Source: Tricholoma matsutake
Taxonomy: Eukaryota; Basidiomycota; Agaricomycetes; Agaricales; Tricholomataceae
Direction of reading: 5' to 3'
Length of the DNA: 64,000 nt
Assembly (NCBI GenBank): GCA_026075535.2
Contig: AP026544.2
Location: forward strand, 4,216,001-4,280,000
Position numbers and translations under genes: made by a program. The notes under the pieces were generated by a model. The model was given only the letters and a program-made list of their open reading frames with translations, had not been told where the DNA came from and made no database searches. Shown here piece after piece: positions 1-10,216 of this stretch (positions within the stretch are counted from its first letter, which is position 1; each line of letters opens with the position of its first letter).

Positions 1-3000
1 ACTTGAGAAGGACATAGGCATGTGGGGTGAAAATGAGAGTGTTTCGTTCGTACCGTTGCATGAGTTGGACGAGCAGCCAAAACTTGTGAAGGGTGGGCGC
101 ATGAAGGATTATCAGGTGCGACCCTTCTCCCTGTTTGACTCGCATACCAACTGACATTTGATGGCTTATAGCTTCAGGGACTTTCGTTCTTGGTGTCGAT
201 GTATAAAAATGGTGATCCCTGCTTCTCTTACTCAAGCTTGTTGCTTGACACGTCTGACACGTCATAGGGATGAATTGTATTCTTGGTGACGAGTGAGTGA
301 GAATTTCCCAGAACTTTTCTTGGCACGTCTAAAATTCTTCATAGGATGGGACTCGGAAAGACGCTTCAGGTACCCTGATCAATATCCACTTTTACGTTTC
401 TCGGGCCTAACCATGCTGCCCCTTAGACCTTGTCACTCTTTGCCTATATCAAAGAAAATGTTCCTGGTTCGTGCTTCACATTCCACGAGTACGCACAATT
501 TTCATGTTTTATTTGGAATCACAGGGCCCCATGATCCCCACTTGGTAATCTGTCCACTTTCTGTTCTTTCGTCTTGGGAATCTGTGAGTGCATCAAAAGA
601 TATTTTTCGTGTTGTAGTCACATAAGTCCCTATCATAGGAAGCAGCACGCTGGTTGCCCTCAATGCGTGTTATCCGTTTCCATGGTTCACGCACAGAGCG
701 TGACCGTATCAAGGAGTCTGCGCGAGGAGATCGTGCCTTCGACATTATGCTTACGACCTACGACGTCTATGTGTCTGAAGAACAGTGGTTCAAAAGCCAC
801 AGGTGGATGTATTGTGTTCTTGACGAAGGCCACAAAATCAAGCACTATGATACAAATATTGCTCATAAAGTTCAAAATCTTGGTTGTTTGTTTCGACTGA
901 GTAGGTATTTGTTCTCTTCGATCAAACGAACCGGAAAGTAACGTTATATGATCAATCAGTTCTGACTGGGACGCCTGTGCAAAATAATCTTCTTGAATTA
1001 TGGGGATTACTTCACTGGCTCTATCCTTCGGTATTCACCGATGCCTCGGAACGTCTGTTCAGGAACTCATTCGACCTCAGTCGGGGTTCATACTCCATTC
1101 CCTTTCTTAATGCATCAACCCACTTTCTATCGACTGTCATGCTCCGTCGCACCAAGGCAGTTGTTATGGGCGAAGAGATTCCTCCCCGCGAGGAACTCAC
1201 GGTGTTTATTCCTCTCACAGATACACAACGATTTTGGACGTACAGACTACTGACGAAGATGGATACGCCCAACCTCCTCAACATTTTCTCTGATAGGCCG
1301 GGAATCAAGCTAGAAGACGACGAGAACGCGAGTCAGGGACGAGGGGAAGACGTTTCAAGTTCGGAGATCGTGGCTGCAGTGGATGGTATTGTCGAAAGAA
1401 ACCGTAATGCTCTCATTCGTGAGCCAGATGATGTTCAATGACCAAACGCTTTTAGAATGGAAAAAACTTATGAATCTTCTACTCCAGCTTCGCAGGATTT
1501 GCGATCAGTAAGTGACTTAGTTATGTTCTTCTCTCAAATTCCGTTACCTCTGCAAATAGTCCATATCTTCTACCGAACGCTGAGCCAGAGCCGTATGATA
1601 TTGCGGAACACATCGTGACTGCTTCCTCAAAACTAATAGCCATCGACAAAATCTTGGCTGACATCCTTCCAAAAGGCGAACGTGCTCTGATATTCTCGGT
1701 GAGTGATCGTGGACTGTATCATCGGTGCTGCTTCTGCTTGTACTAAGTTCATATCTTCTAGCAATGGACAGGGTACGTGCTGTGATGCTCATGTCACGAG
1801 ATATAATCCAACTTGAACGTCCAGAATGCTCGACATTCTCGAAGATTTTCTAGTTCTTCGTGGAATTTCTTTCGCCCGCTTGGACGGTTCTATGCCACGT
1901 CCCCGGCGCTCTCTGGATATTAAGCTGGTAAACATGCTCATCTCTCCCCTATCAAAGTAAATCTGATGATTCGGATATGGTAAAGTTCCAGCAGGAAGTC
2001 TCTCGTAAGCCTCTGTCACTTGACGTTGATTTTAATTCATTGGGTGTCAATGACAGCTTTCCAAGTATACCTGATCTCTACGAAAGCCGGAGGCCTTGGT
2101 CCGCTTGCTCCTCCCTTTTTCATAGCCTGTTCATTATTGATATATCCATCAATTTTAGGAATCAATTTAACCAAGGCTACAACGGTTATCATGTGCGACT
2201 CGGATTGGAACCCTCAAAACGATCTGCAAGCCATAGCCCGGGCGCACCGGATTGGTCAGACCAAAACTGTCAAGGTATTGACGTTCCGTTATATTGCAGC
2301 GTATATAACTCTCATACCGCTCGGCTGGTTTCAGGTCTATCGATTGATATGCCAGGGGAGTGTCGAAGATCAAATGCTAGATCGCATTCGTCGCAAGCTC
2401 TTTCTATCGATGAAAATCATGGGCTCTTCTGATGGTTCATCTTCGTCCGAAGCCATGAATCTCGGCTTAACCGCACTCATGAACATTTTGCGTAAGGGTA
2501 GCAGTGCTCTGGCGGCCTCTGGCATAGGGATGAGTTTAGCGCGGTTCTTGGATGCCGATATATCGGACATCCTGGAAGACTCACGCTCCCTTGAGAAGTC
2601 TCGAGAAGCAAAGATCAAGCAAGAGCTCAGGGTCGATGGCGGAAACGAGAAGCTCCTGTTAGATGCCGAGGAAGAGGAACGCCGACTCCTGAGCGGGGTT
2701 GCCCAAGTGCAGTCGCGGCTTTTTGAGGGTAAGATGGTGCAGCACCAACAGAGTAATTCCGAAATTGCAAATGAATGGCGAGATCTGTCAAAGCGGGCAA
2801 GAGTTGATAGAACAGTTGTCGTCGACGGCATGACCTTCATTATGACGCCACCCGCGCCCACAACGGTACTTTGTCTATATTCGCTGTCCTGCGTATCAGA
2901 CGCTCATACAAGAATATTAGGTCCTGAGTCCACCAAAAGTTGTCACCAAGCAGCGCAAAAAGTTCGGGTCGGAAGATTGGTGCATCCATTGTCGTGATGG

Positions 3001-3585
3001 TGGCCAGTTGATTCTTTGTACCCGTTGTCCCCGAGGTGAGTTCGTGAGATAAGTTGGTTGATGTTCACAGTTTAACTGATGGATTGTAGTGTTCCATGCG
3101 AAATGTCGCGGTTTGACTCAGGCTGAATCACGCAAGAGTACTGTGTTGTGCAGTCAACATTCATGCGCCTCATGTTACAGAAACACGACTGAGTCAGGTG
3201 GGATGCTGTTCAGGTTAATCAATCTCAGTTCCAGTTTTTGTGGTGCATCGTCCTAATTCCGTCGCCTCACTACAGATGCCGTACCTGCCCTCAAGCATTT
3301 TGTGAAGACTGCCTTCCCCCTGGCGAGATCAACCCGATTGGTGATGCGCTTCCTGAATTGTAGGGTTACATGAGTTTTTACTCTTGCAGAAGTCTGAGTC
3401 TAATGGGATTTTCAACTAGTGAGCTGCTGGATTACGGCCAGTCAAGTAATGCTTACTATATCAAATGCCATGATTGCCGGGAAGATTTTGCCAGGCTTCC
3501 CGACTCGCTGTTCTGGGTTGAGTGGGAGGCAGGTATTCGCGAGGCCGAGCAGAAACTGAAGGAGAAATATGCGGATCTTGTTTAG
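1..3585 (+). CDS. SNF2-family chromatin-remodelling ATPase with C-terminal PHD-like fingers (5' partial)
   Basis: Nuclear Swi2/Snf2 ATPase that would use ATP to slide or remodel nucleosomes. The start lies upstream of the window. The frame can be followed through many short GT/AG introns. In order: Walker A MGLGKT, split by the intron 293-344; VICPLSVLSSW near 546-590; a DEGH box at 822-833 in place of the usual DEAH; LTGTPVQNN near 965-990; the helicase C lobe with ISTKAGGLGINL, CDSDWNPQND and RAHRIGQTKT (2070-2275); a charged linker; then a cysteine-rich tail with WCIHC, LCTRCP and FCEDCLPPG (2970-3360), resembling PHD readers of modified histones. The end is TAG at 3583-3585. At 1345-1440 the frame changes and needs either a weak GTTTCA-donor intron or a frameshift. 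Family assignment is firm; ISWI-like versus other subfamily is not resolved. Confidence 0.92.
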
Positions 3586-4656
3586 TCTCTCTATCCCTCC
3601 GCGTCACCATTCTTCGTCTTTCTGAACCTGTTCTGAACTATCTTTTACATTATTGTACATATTTCACGGGAACACATCATCAGGAACTTTAAGATACTAG
3701 TAGGGAGTCGGCAGAATCGTTTTACATACATTCGGCTTCTGCTGCTACCAATAGTACGTGCCTCCTGACGATAAACATCCTATTCCTAAGATACTCGAAA
3801 ACAACTGTTGTCTCATCATGATAAAGAAGTCAATTATCGCCTGCAACAAAGACAGTACTACCGAAACCAGCATGAGATCGATGTTCCATATTGAAACGGT
3901 GGCCGTTGTGACTTTCAAACATATGTATGTATAGTAATATAAAGACAGAATTGAGCAATTGCTCAAAATGATAAGTACCTGCCTGCAGCAGTGGAGTTTA
4001 AGTGCCGTTGAAGGCCTATGGCTCCTAACGTGGAAAACACAGCTGGGAAACCTCTGTATACTATGTGAATGATTTCTATCATTCAGTCATGTCCAAGGAA
4101 ATGATATTGCAATAATTTAGTCTGTCCAGCACTATAGTACGGGTTAATTAAATGGTCCATGGATGATGGCGAACTTCAAGTGAAGACAAGGTCCGTACAC
4201 GCTCACCTACGATCACTGACTCTAGCAGGCTGTACTGAACGGAAATATTTTTGTTGGCCACATGATTAGTTGGTGAACGAAGGACTCGGACATGTGTACA
4301 TAATAAAAAGTATGGAATACTGTTAACTTCTAAGAGTCTATTCGGGATCCGGCTTCAGCTACATCGGCAAGGGTACTCCGGGTACATATATTTATAACAT
4401 ATGATCCCCAGTCAAAAGTCCATGCCTCAGTATCCCCGCGGATGCCTGGGAAACCCTTGAGATCCCTTTTCATCCCTTCGGATCCCTTATTGGAGGGATC
4501 AAGGTGGAGAAATGAACGATTTAGCATCTTACCTCGGCTTGAAATTTAATTCAAATGACGTAAGTAGGGATTGTTGAGTTGATCAACTGACAATGTCACG
4601 TTCTTTTGCGTCGCGTCGCGTCGCGTCATAATTTGACTCGAGTCTAAGTTCTCCTT
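3586..4656. other. Intergenic region between the SNF2 gene and the tnp2 element
   Basis: No convincing gene seen. It holds a short tandem run of GCGTC units (about 4608-4627) and AT-rich DNA. The 5' end of the CACTA element should lie here. A CACTATAGTA string occurs near 4130, but no matching 3' end was found, so the element boundary is not assigned. Confidence 0.5.
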
Positions 4657-7600
4657 ATGCATATTCCCCCTCCTACTGATTCCACCAAAACCAAGATATG
4701 CAAGTGCCTGAAATACTGCAAAGGAGGAGCATGGGTTACAACGAGGCAGTTAAGATATCATGCTACTATTAATGCTCGCCAAGAAAGGACACAGGCTGCT
4801 CCATCTGTAAACCTAATGATAGTCCTCTCAGTAACTTGGTGATCTTGAGTGGTGTTGTTGTGTTCTCTAGGCAGCACCTAGTGGTTCTTGTGCTCCTGAT
4901 ACTCAGCAGAATGCTTTTGACAACTACGACGACAACTTCTCGGGCGATACCGATATGGATCTCTTCGAGCCGCCTCCTCCCATCCCTCCAGTTCCTCCCA
5001 TCCCTCCAATTCCTCGTCAACCTCTCTGTTATGACACTTTCCCTCGCGCTTTTCTCGAGAATCTAGTGCTTTCTCAGGATATGATAGCCAACATCCGAAA
5101 CGCACGACTCGAGGATGATATTGACGATGACGACATTCTCGAACAACTTCGAAATCCATCGAGAGAGGTTCCTGAACTCGACGAGCAGACTCAAATATCC
5201 CTTGAGTTGTTCAGTTCCTTGGCTGCTCACCCCAAATCAGCCTATGAGGAGGCACGCCGAGTATTCAACAAAACTCGCCCTGACAGTCCTCTCCATTCAT
5301 ATTGGGTTGTCAAAAGCCGCCTCGAGAAGATCTCTGGGATCACACAAATTGAAACCGATATGTGTCAGAATTCTTGCATCGCGTTCACTGGCCCTTTTGC
5401 CAACTTGGAACAATGTCCTAAATGCTCTGAGGCCCGATACAATGATAAGAAGCCTGGCAAAGTTCCGTACAAGCGATTTTACACTATTCCACTGGGCCCG
5501 CAATTACAAGCGCAATGGCAGACTCTAGAAGGTGCAAATCGGATGCGCTATCGGAATCGCAAAACTGAGGCCATCCATGCGAAGTTCAATCAGAACCCTG
5601 GAAAACCTATCGATGCATACGAAGACATCTATGACGGCTACCAGTACCTCGAGGCAGTGAGATCTGGACTTATCAAAGAGGACGACACTCTTGTCTTATT
5701 TTCTCTAGACGGCGCTCAGCTCTACCGCGAGAAGAATTCCGACTGCTACTTCTTTGTCTGGATTATTCTCAATTTGAGCCCCGATATCCGCTGCAAAAAA
5801 ACTTACATTCTTCCTGGCGGCTTCGTTCCTGGACCCAATGCTCCCAAAATTGTCGAGTCATTCTTACTTCCAAGCTTTCGACATGTCTCTGCTATTCAGC
5901 GTGAAGGTGGCCTTGCTATCTGGGAAGGTCAGAAGCAACAAGTTCGCTATTCAAATATTTTTTTCGCAGCAGGTAATGCGGACACGGTAGCGCTGACAGA
6001 TCTCACTGGATTTGTCGGGCACCAGGGAGCCCACGGCTGTCGGATTCAATGCCCTCCCGGTGGACGCCACAAACCTGGTGTTGGTATCTATTATCCTATG
6101 GCAACACTTCCTTATGATTGCGAAGACCATCCCTCACGAAACTGTATCAATAATTGCAAGGTGCCAGATAAATGCCAGCACCCAGACATCGATGTTGGGT
6201 CCCTTACTGTTGGCGATCCACAACAATATTTGGAAAATCTTCAACATGTCCTCACAAGTCGAACCAAAGCCATATTTGAAGAATGTCGGCTTGATACTGG
6301 AATTGCTCGTCCAACTATTTGTCTTGGTTTGCAATCTAATTCCACATATCCACCTCCTCTCACCTTCACTGTCGACTTGATGCACTTGAATGGCAACAAT
6401 CTTCCTCACCACCTTCTCAACCTCTGGCATGGCAAGGTCAAGATTACTGGACCCAAGCCAAATTTCGAGGTCCTTGACAATGATGCCATCTGGACTGAAC
6501 ACGGTAAACTTGTTGCTTCAATGGCCTCTTTTTTCCCTGCCTCATTCGGTTGCACTCCACGAAATCCAAAAGAGAAGATCAATACTGGATACAAGGCTAT
6601 CGAATGGATCAACTACTTCTGGATACTCGGTCCTGCTGTCTTTCGTCTTGTTCTCCCTCATGAAGTCTGGATTCATTTCTGTAAACTTGTTTCTGGGATT
6701 CGTGTTATCCACAGGAGGAAGATTCCTGTGCTTGAGCTCCAACATGCCGATAAACTCCTCTTACGATGGGTTACCGAATTTGAGAAGATCTATTGCGACC
6801 GAGACCTCCACCGCATTCACCTCGTACTACCCTGTGTCCATACCATTATCCATCTTGCAGCTGAAACTGCACGTTTGGGTCCTCTTGGTGTTTATGCTCA
6901 GTGGGCCCTCGAAAATACGATCAGTAACCTTGGCCGCGAAGTCCACCAACACTCCAATCCTTTTATGAATTTATCAGAGCGTGGGTTACTTCGTGCACGA
7001 ATAAATGCTGTAAAAGCACTTGTGCAAGACTTCGATCTGGTAACTAACAAATTGCCTCGTGCGGCTTGTGATCTGGGAGGTGGCTATGTCTTCTTACCTG
7101 AAAAGGAAGATCACCAACACATCCCAATGGAAGGCTCGAAGGAGGAACTTGCGATTCAAGAATATTCGAACGAAATCCAACCCGGACTGCAGGGTTCATT
7201 TTCAGTACAACGCTGGGCACGACTGCGGCTTCCCAATGGACAGTGTGCTCGCTCTGCCTTCAAGGAGAAATTGCAGACACAACCTCGAGTCTCTTGCAAT
7301 GTAAAGGTATTTGAGTCCTTTGTTATTGGTTCCACAAGCTTATTTTTGGTCAGTTTGAAGTCGACGGACAGGACTACTATGCTGAGGTTCAATATTTTTG
7401 CCACCTTTGATGCATGGACCAAATACACACAGTTGCAGTACTATGCCCATATTCTGAACCATTGCCTGCTTACCTGCAAGATTCTAGCCAGGCACTTCAC
7501 ATTTGCTGATACTGAGGCCCCGAGAAAAATGTCACGATCATTGAAGCAAAGGCAGTCAAGAGTGTTGTGGGCATGTTTCCATTTCCTCTCAAACCTGAGG

Positions 7601-7800
7601 AACACAGCAACCCCGAAACCTTTGCAGCACTCAAAAAATTGTTTTTTTGTAGGAGAAAAGATTACCTTAGATACTACTTTAGATACCAAAGAGGATTTTA
7701 TAAATTGATATGTATTCAAGTCTCTGCGTTTATGTTTGAGCGAGAAACTGCAATTGTTTGTTGGTTATCAATACAATACATGTTGAAATATCAAGCTCAG
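4657..7800 (+). pseudogene. CACTA/EnSpm-type transposase (tnp2 family) with decayed 3' end
   Basis: Class II DDE transposase of the tnp2 type common in Agaricomycetes; it would cut and paste CACTA elements. Exon 1 starts at ATG 4657 and carries a CKCLKYC cysteine motif. Intron 4807-4870 joins in frame to the long exon that contains an ATG at 4955. Core signatures: YKRFYTIPLGPQLQA, LFSLDGAQLYREK, FVGHQGAHGCR, VDLMHLNGNNLP and QHSNPFMNLSERG. A 47-base intron (7307-7353) restores a C-terminal FEVDGQDYYAEVQYF block. After it the frame is interrupted by TGA at 7408, 7507 and 7513, each of which would read Arg as CGA, although recognisable sequence (VGMFPFPLKP) continues to about 7640. The conserved tail therefore looks lost, leaving a protein of roughly 845 residues. 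The copia-like insertion lies directly downstream. Confidence 0.88.
7776..7780. repeat. Target-site duplication, left (ATACA)
   Basis: ATACA directly precedes the 5' LTR and matches 9598-9602 after the last 3' LTR copy. It marks 7781-9597 as one insertion. Confidence 0.85.
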
Positions 7801-8073
7801 CTGTGTCAGGCCACTCTTTGGTCCTGATGCTGTTCTGTTATCATGATCCACCTCCGTTGCCTAGTTACCAGTACTTATATATACTTCACTGTACCATATC
7901 GTGCTCTTTGAGCACTTGTAACCCACGGGCGCTTCCCCCTTTGGTCCTGATGCTGTTCTGTTATCATGATCCGCCTCCATTGCCTAGTTACCAGTACTTA
8001 TATATACTTCACTGTACCGTATCGTGCTCTTTGAGCACTTGTAACCCACGGGTGCTTCCCCCTTTTTGCAACA
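7781..8073 (+). repeat. 5' LTR with internal 123 bp duplication
   Basis: 293 bp against 170 bp for the 3' copies. The extra length is a second copy of the block starting TTTGGTCCTGATGCTG (7817 and 7940), which contains a TATATATA box and a GCTCTTTGAGCAC palindrome. The element's promoter region is therefore doubled. Confidence 0.85.
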
Positions 8074-8356
8074 CAAGTGCTCTTTACCCCATGTGGCTTA
8101 AAACTCGTGTGTCCAACATCTCTGTGGAGACTGTACTTCCACATTTTGGTTTAGCAGAGACTGTACTTCTGCCTTGCTCAGAACTTTGTGCACAGCAGTG
8201 ACTGGACCTCTGCTTTCTTACTTGTGACATAACTTTCGGAACCTGCAGAGACACACTTCTGCTTCAGCCTTTGTGATCTGTGCCAACTCGCATATGGCCC
8301 ATACATTCATTCATTCCTAGTCTTATCTTCGACAATCTTTAATCTATCTTATCACA

Positions 8357-9166
8357 ATGTCCTTGGAATCTATTCAGTTCCCATCTCTCAATCACACCAA
8401 CTATGCTGAATGGGTTTTGCGGATGGAAGCAATCTTGATTCGGGGCGGCTTCTGGGGGCTAGTCACTGGGAATGAGGCATTGGGCGAGGATGAGGTGGAT
8501 GAGAAGAAGAAGAAAGCTTTTGCACAGAGGCAAGCTCAGTGCCGAGCAGAGATTGTGTTGAGGGTTGAAGATTCTCAGTTACCCCATATGGCAGATCGTG
8601 ATCCGAAAGCCATTTGGAATGCTCTCACCTCTGTTCATTGTGCTCAAGGTTTCGGTAGTCGACTCCAGCTTCGTCGCCACTTCATCACTGCCACCATGAA
8701 GAAGGATCAGTCCATGGAAGGTTGGATTGGGGAGGTACACTCTCGTTCAAACAGACTCAAAGTCATTGATGTGTCTGTCTCCGATGAGGATATTATTGTT
8801 GTTCTCACCGCTGGGCTACCATCTTCCTATGCACCTGTCATCATTTCCCTCGATTCTGTCAAAGCTACCGAGCTCAGGCTTGACTTTGTCATCACCCAGC
8901 TTTTCAATGAAGAAAGTCGCCAAGTCATCTCTTCGGAGCCCAATGTCGAGGTCAAGAAAGAAGAACCTGACAATGTAGCCATGTTATCTGCATGTAGCAT
9001 TCAATGCTTCTATTGTTTGGAGAAGGGACACTTCACCAGTGTATGCCCTCAAAAGGCAAAGGATGTCAAGGAGCGGGAGGACAAGGGTCGTCATCAAGTT
9101 ATGAGCAATGCCCACTTTGCTTCCACAGCCGCAGATGAGTCTGATGAAGAAAACTATGCTATGTGA
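8357..9166 (+). CDS. Copia-type Gag polyprotein with zinc knuckle
   Basis: A 269-residue intact frame starting at ATG 8357. The N-terminal half resembles Ty1/copia Gag (LNHTNYAEWVLRMEAIL, then an IWNALTSVH segment and a helical capsid-like region with SMEGWIGEVHSRSNRLK). A CCHC knuckle, CFYCLEKGHFTSVC, lies near residues 217-230 and would bind the RNA genome, followed by an acidic tail ending NYAM. Gag would assemble the particle that packages element RNA. The absence of stops contrasts with the neighbouring decayed frames and suggests a fairly recent insertion. Confidence 0.85.
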   Translation: MSLESIQFPSLNHTNYAEWVLRMEAILIRGGFWGLVTGNEALGEDEVDEKKKKAFAQRQAQCRAEIVLRVEDSQLPHMADRDPKAIWNALTSVHCAQGFGSRLQLRRHFITATMKKDQSMEGWIGEVHSRSNRLKVIDVSVSDEDIIVVLTAGLPSSYAPVIISLDSVKATELRLDFVITQLFNEESRQVISSEPNVEVKKEEPDNVAMLSACSIQCFYCLEKGHFTSVCPQKAKDVKEREDKGRHQVMSNAHFASTAADESDEENYAM

Positions 9167-9248
9167 TGGAATTTTTGTTCGTTTTCATTATTCATTTATT
9201 TGTATCCTTTTATGTGACTTATCTTATGGTCTTTCGCTCGAGGGGGTG

Positions 9249-9418
9249 TGTTGAAATATCGAGCTCAGCTGTGTCAGGCCGCTCATTGGTCCTGATGCTG
9301 TTCTGTTATCATGATCCACCTCTGTTGCCTAGTTACCAGTACTTATATATACTTCACTGTACCGTATTGTGCTCTTTGAGCACTTGTAACCCATGGGCAC
9401 TTCCCCCTTTTTGCAACA
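9249..9418 (+). repeat. 3' LTR, inner copy
   Basis: 170 bp TGTTG...CAACA, following the purine tract. It is followed by CAAGTGCTC, the same bases that follow the 5' LTR. Confidence 0.85.
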
Positions 9419-9427
9419 CAAGTGCTC

Positions 9428-9597
9428 TGTTGAAATATCGAGCTCAGCTGTGTCAGGCCGCTCTTTGGTCCTGATGCTGTTCTGTTATCATGATCCACCT
9501 CCGTTGCCTAGTTACCAGTACTTATATATACTTCACTGTACCATATCGTGCTCTTTGAGCACTTGTAACCCACGGGTGCTTCCCCCTTTTTGCAACA
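9428..9597 (+). repeat. 3' LTR, outer copy
   Basis: A second 170 bp LTR in the same orientation. The target duplication ATACA (9598-9602) lies directly outside it, so both 3' copies belong to one insertion. Confidence 0.85.
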
Positions 9598-9655
9598 ATA
9601 CATGCAAAGCAGAACATTTTTTTGATGAAGAGGACGATGACAACAGTTCCATAAA

Positions 9656-10134
9656 CTACTTTTTTTCATGCATCGCATGCGCATCAATGTCTACAAGCAT
9701 AACATCATTGAAAAAAGAGGAATCGTTGAGCGCCGAGTCATGTTGAACCTTGGACTGAAAAGGTTAGAAAATGCATGAACTATTATAATTGGGACCCTTA
9801 CTGATAGCATTGAAGGAGATTTGACGCGATAGACAAGACGGTTGCCACCAGGAGAAATGCATATGCCAAGAACAGGACCAAGAATTGAATTTGCATGGAG
9901 ACTAGACCCAGGAGAAGAAGATTCCATCATCTGTTTGTGAGCACTTGAATTGCCGCAGAGGGAGTCAGTGGCATGAAATCCAAGATTGAAAAAGGTGAAA
10001 GGTGGTTACCACAGCTGATCGAGTTCTTCTAAAGCTTGTAATAGGTGCAGATTGCCACTGGTGATGAGAGTTTCAAGGCTTGTGTTATGAATCGTGGCAA
10101 GAAAAGCCATATCAGTGTGTTGCGCGATGTTCAT
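9656..10134 (-). CDS. Small three-exon gene of unknown function
   Basis: Not recognised. ATG at 10134 (minus) opens MNIAQHTDMAFLATIHN. An intron with a GTAACC donor joins to an exon with MMESSSPGSSLHANS and LGICISPGGN; a second intron with GTAAGG/CAG ends joins to a last exon ending HAMHEKK before TAG at 9656-9658. The product is about 120 residues, hydrophilic, with no membrane segment. It is divergent from the gene at 10217 with only 82 bp between start codons. Splicing was inferred from frame continuity. Confidence 0.45.
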
Positions 10135-10216
10135 GATTGACTTGGAGATGTGAGACGCAATAGAAATATGCAATGGTCACAAAGTGTGACAAATGCAGGT
10201 GACCATCCTCTTTACC

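Larger units (their letters stand above)
7781..9597 (+). mobile_element. Gag-only LTR retrotransposon (Ty1/copia-like, TR-GAG type)
   Basis: The element begins TGTTGAAAT, ends TTGCAACA and is bounded by the 5 bp duplication ATACA. Between the LTRs there is only a gag gene; no protease, integrase, reverse transcriptase or RNase H coding is present, so it would depend on enzymes from another element. A purine run (GAGGGGG) precedes the 3' LTR at about 9240-9248. The 3' end carries two LTR copies (9249-9418 and 9428-9597) separated by 9 bases that match the first bases after the 5' LTR. The 5' LTR has a 123 bp internal duplication. Confidence 0.85.

Noticed and set aside
4126..4150. CACTATAGTA as the 5' end of the CACTA element
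   Set aside because: No matching inverted 3' end or target duplication was found.
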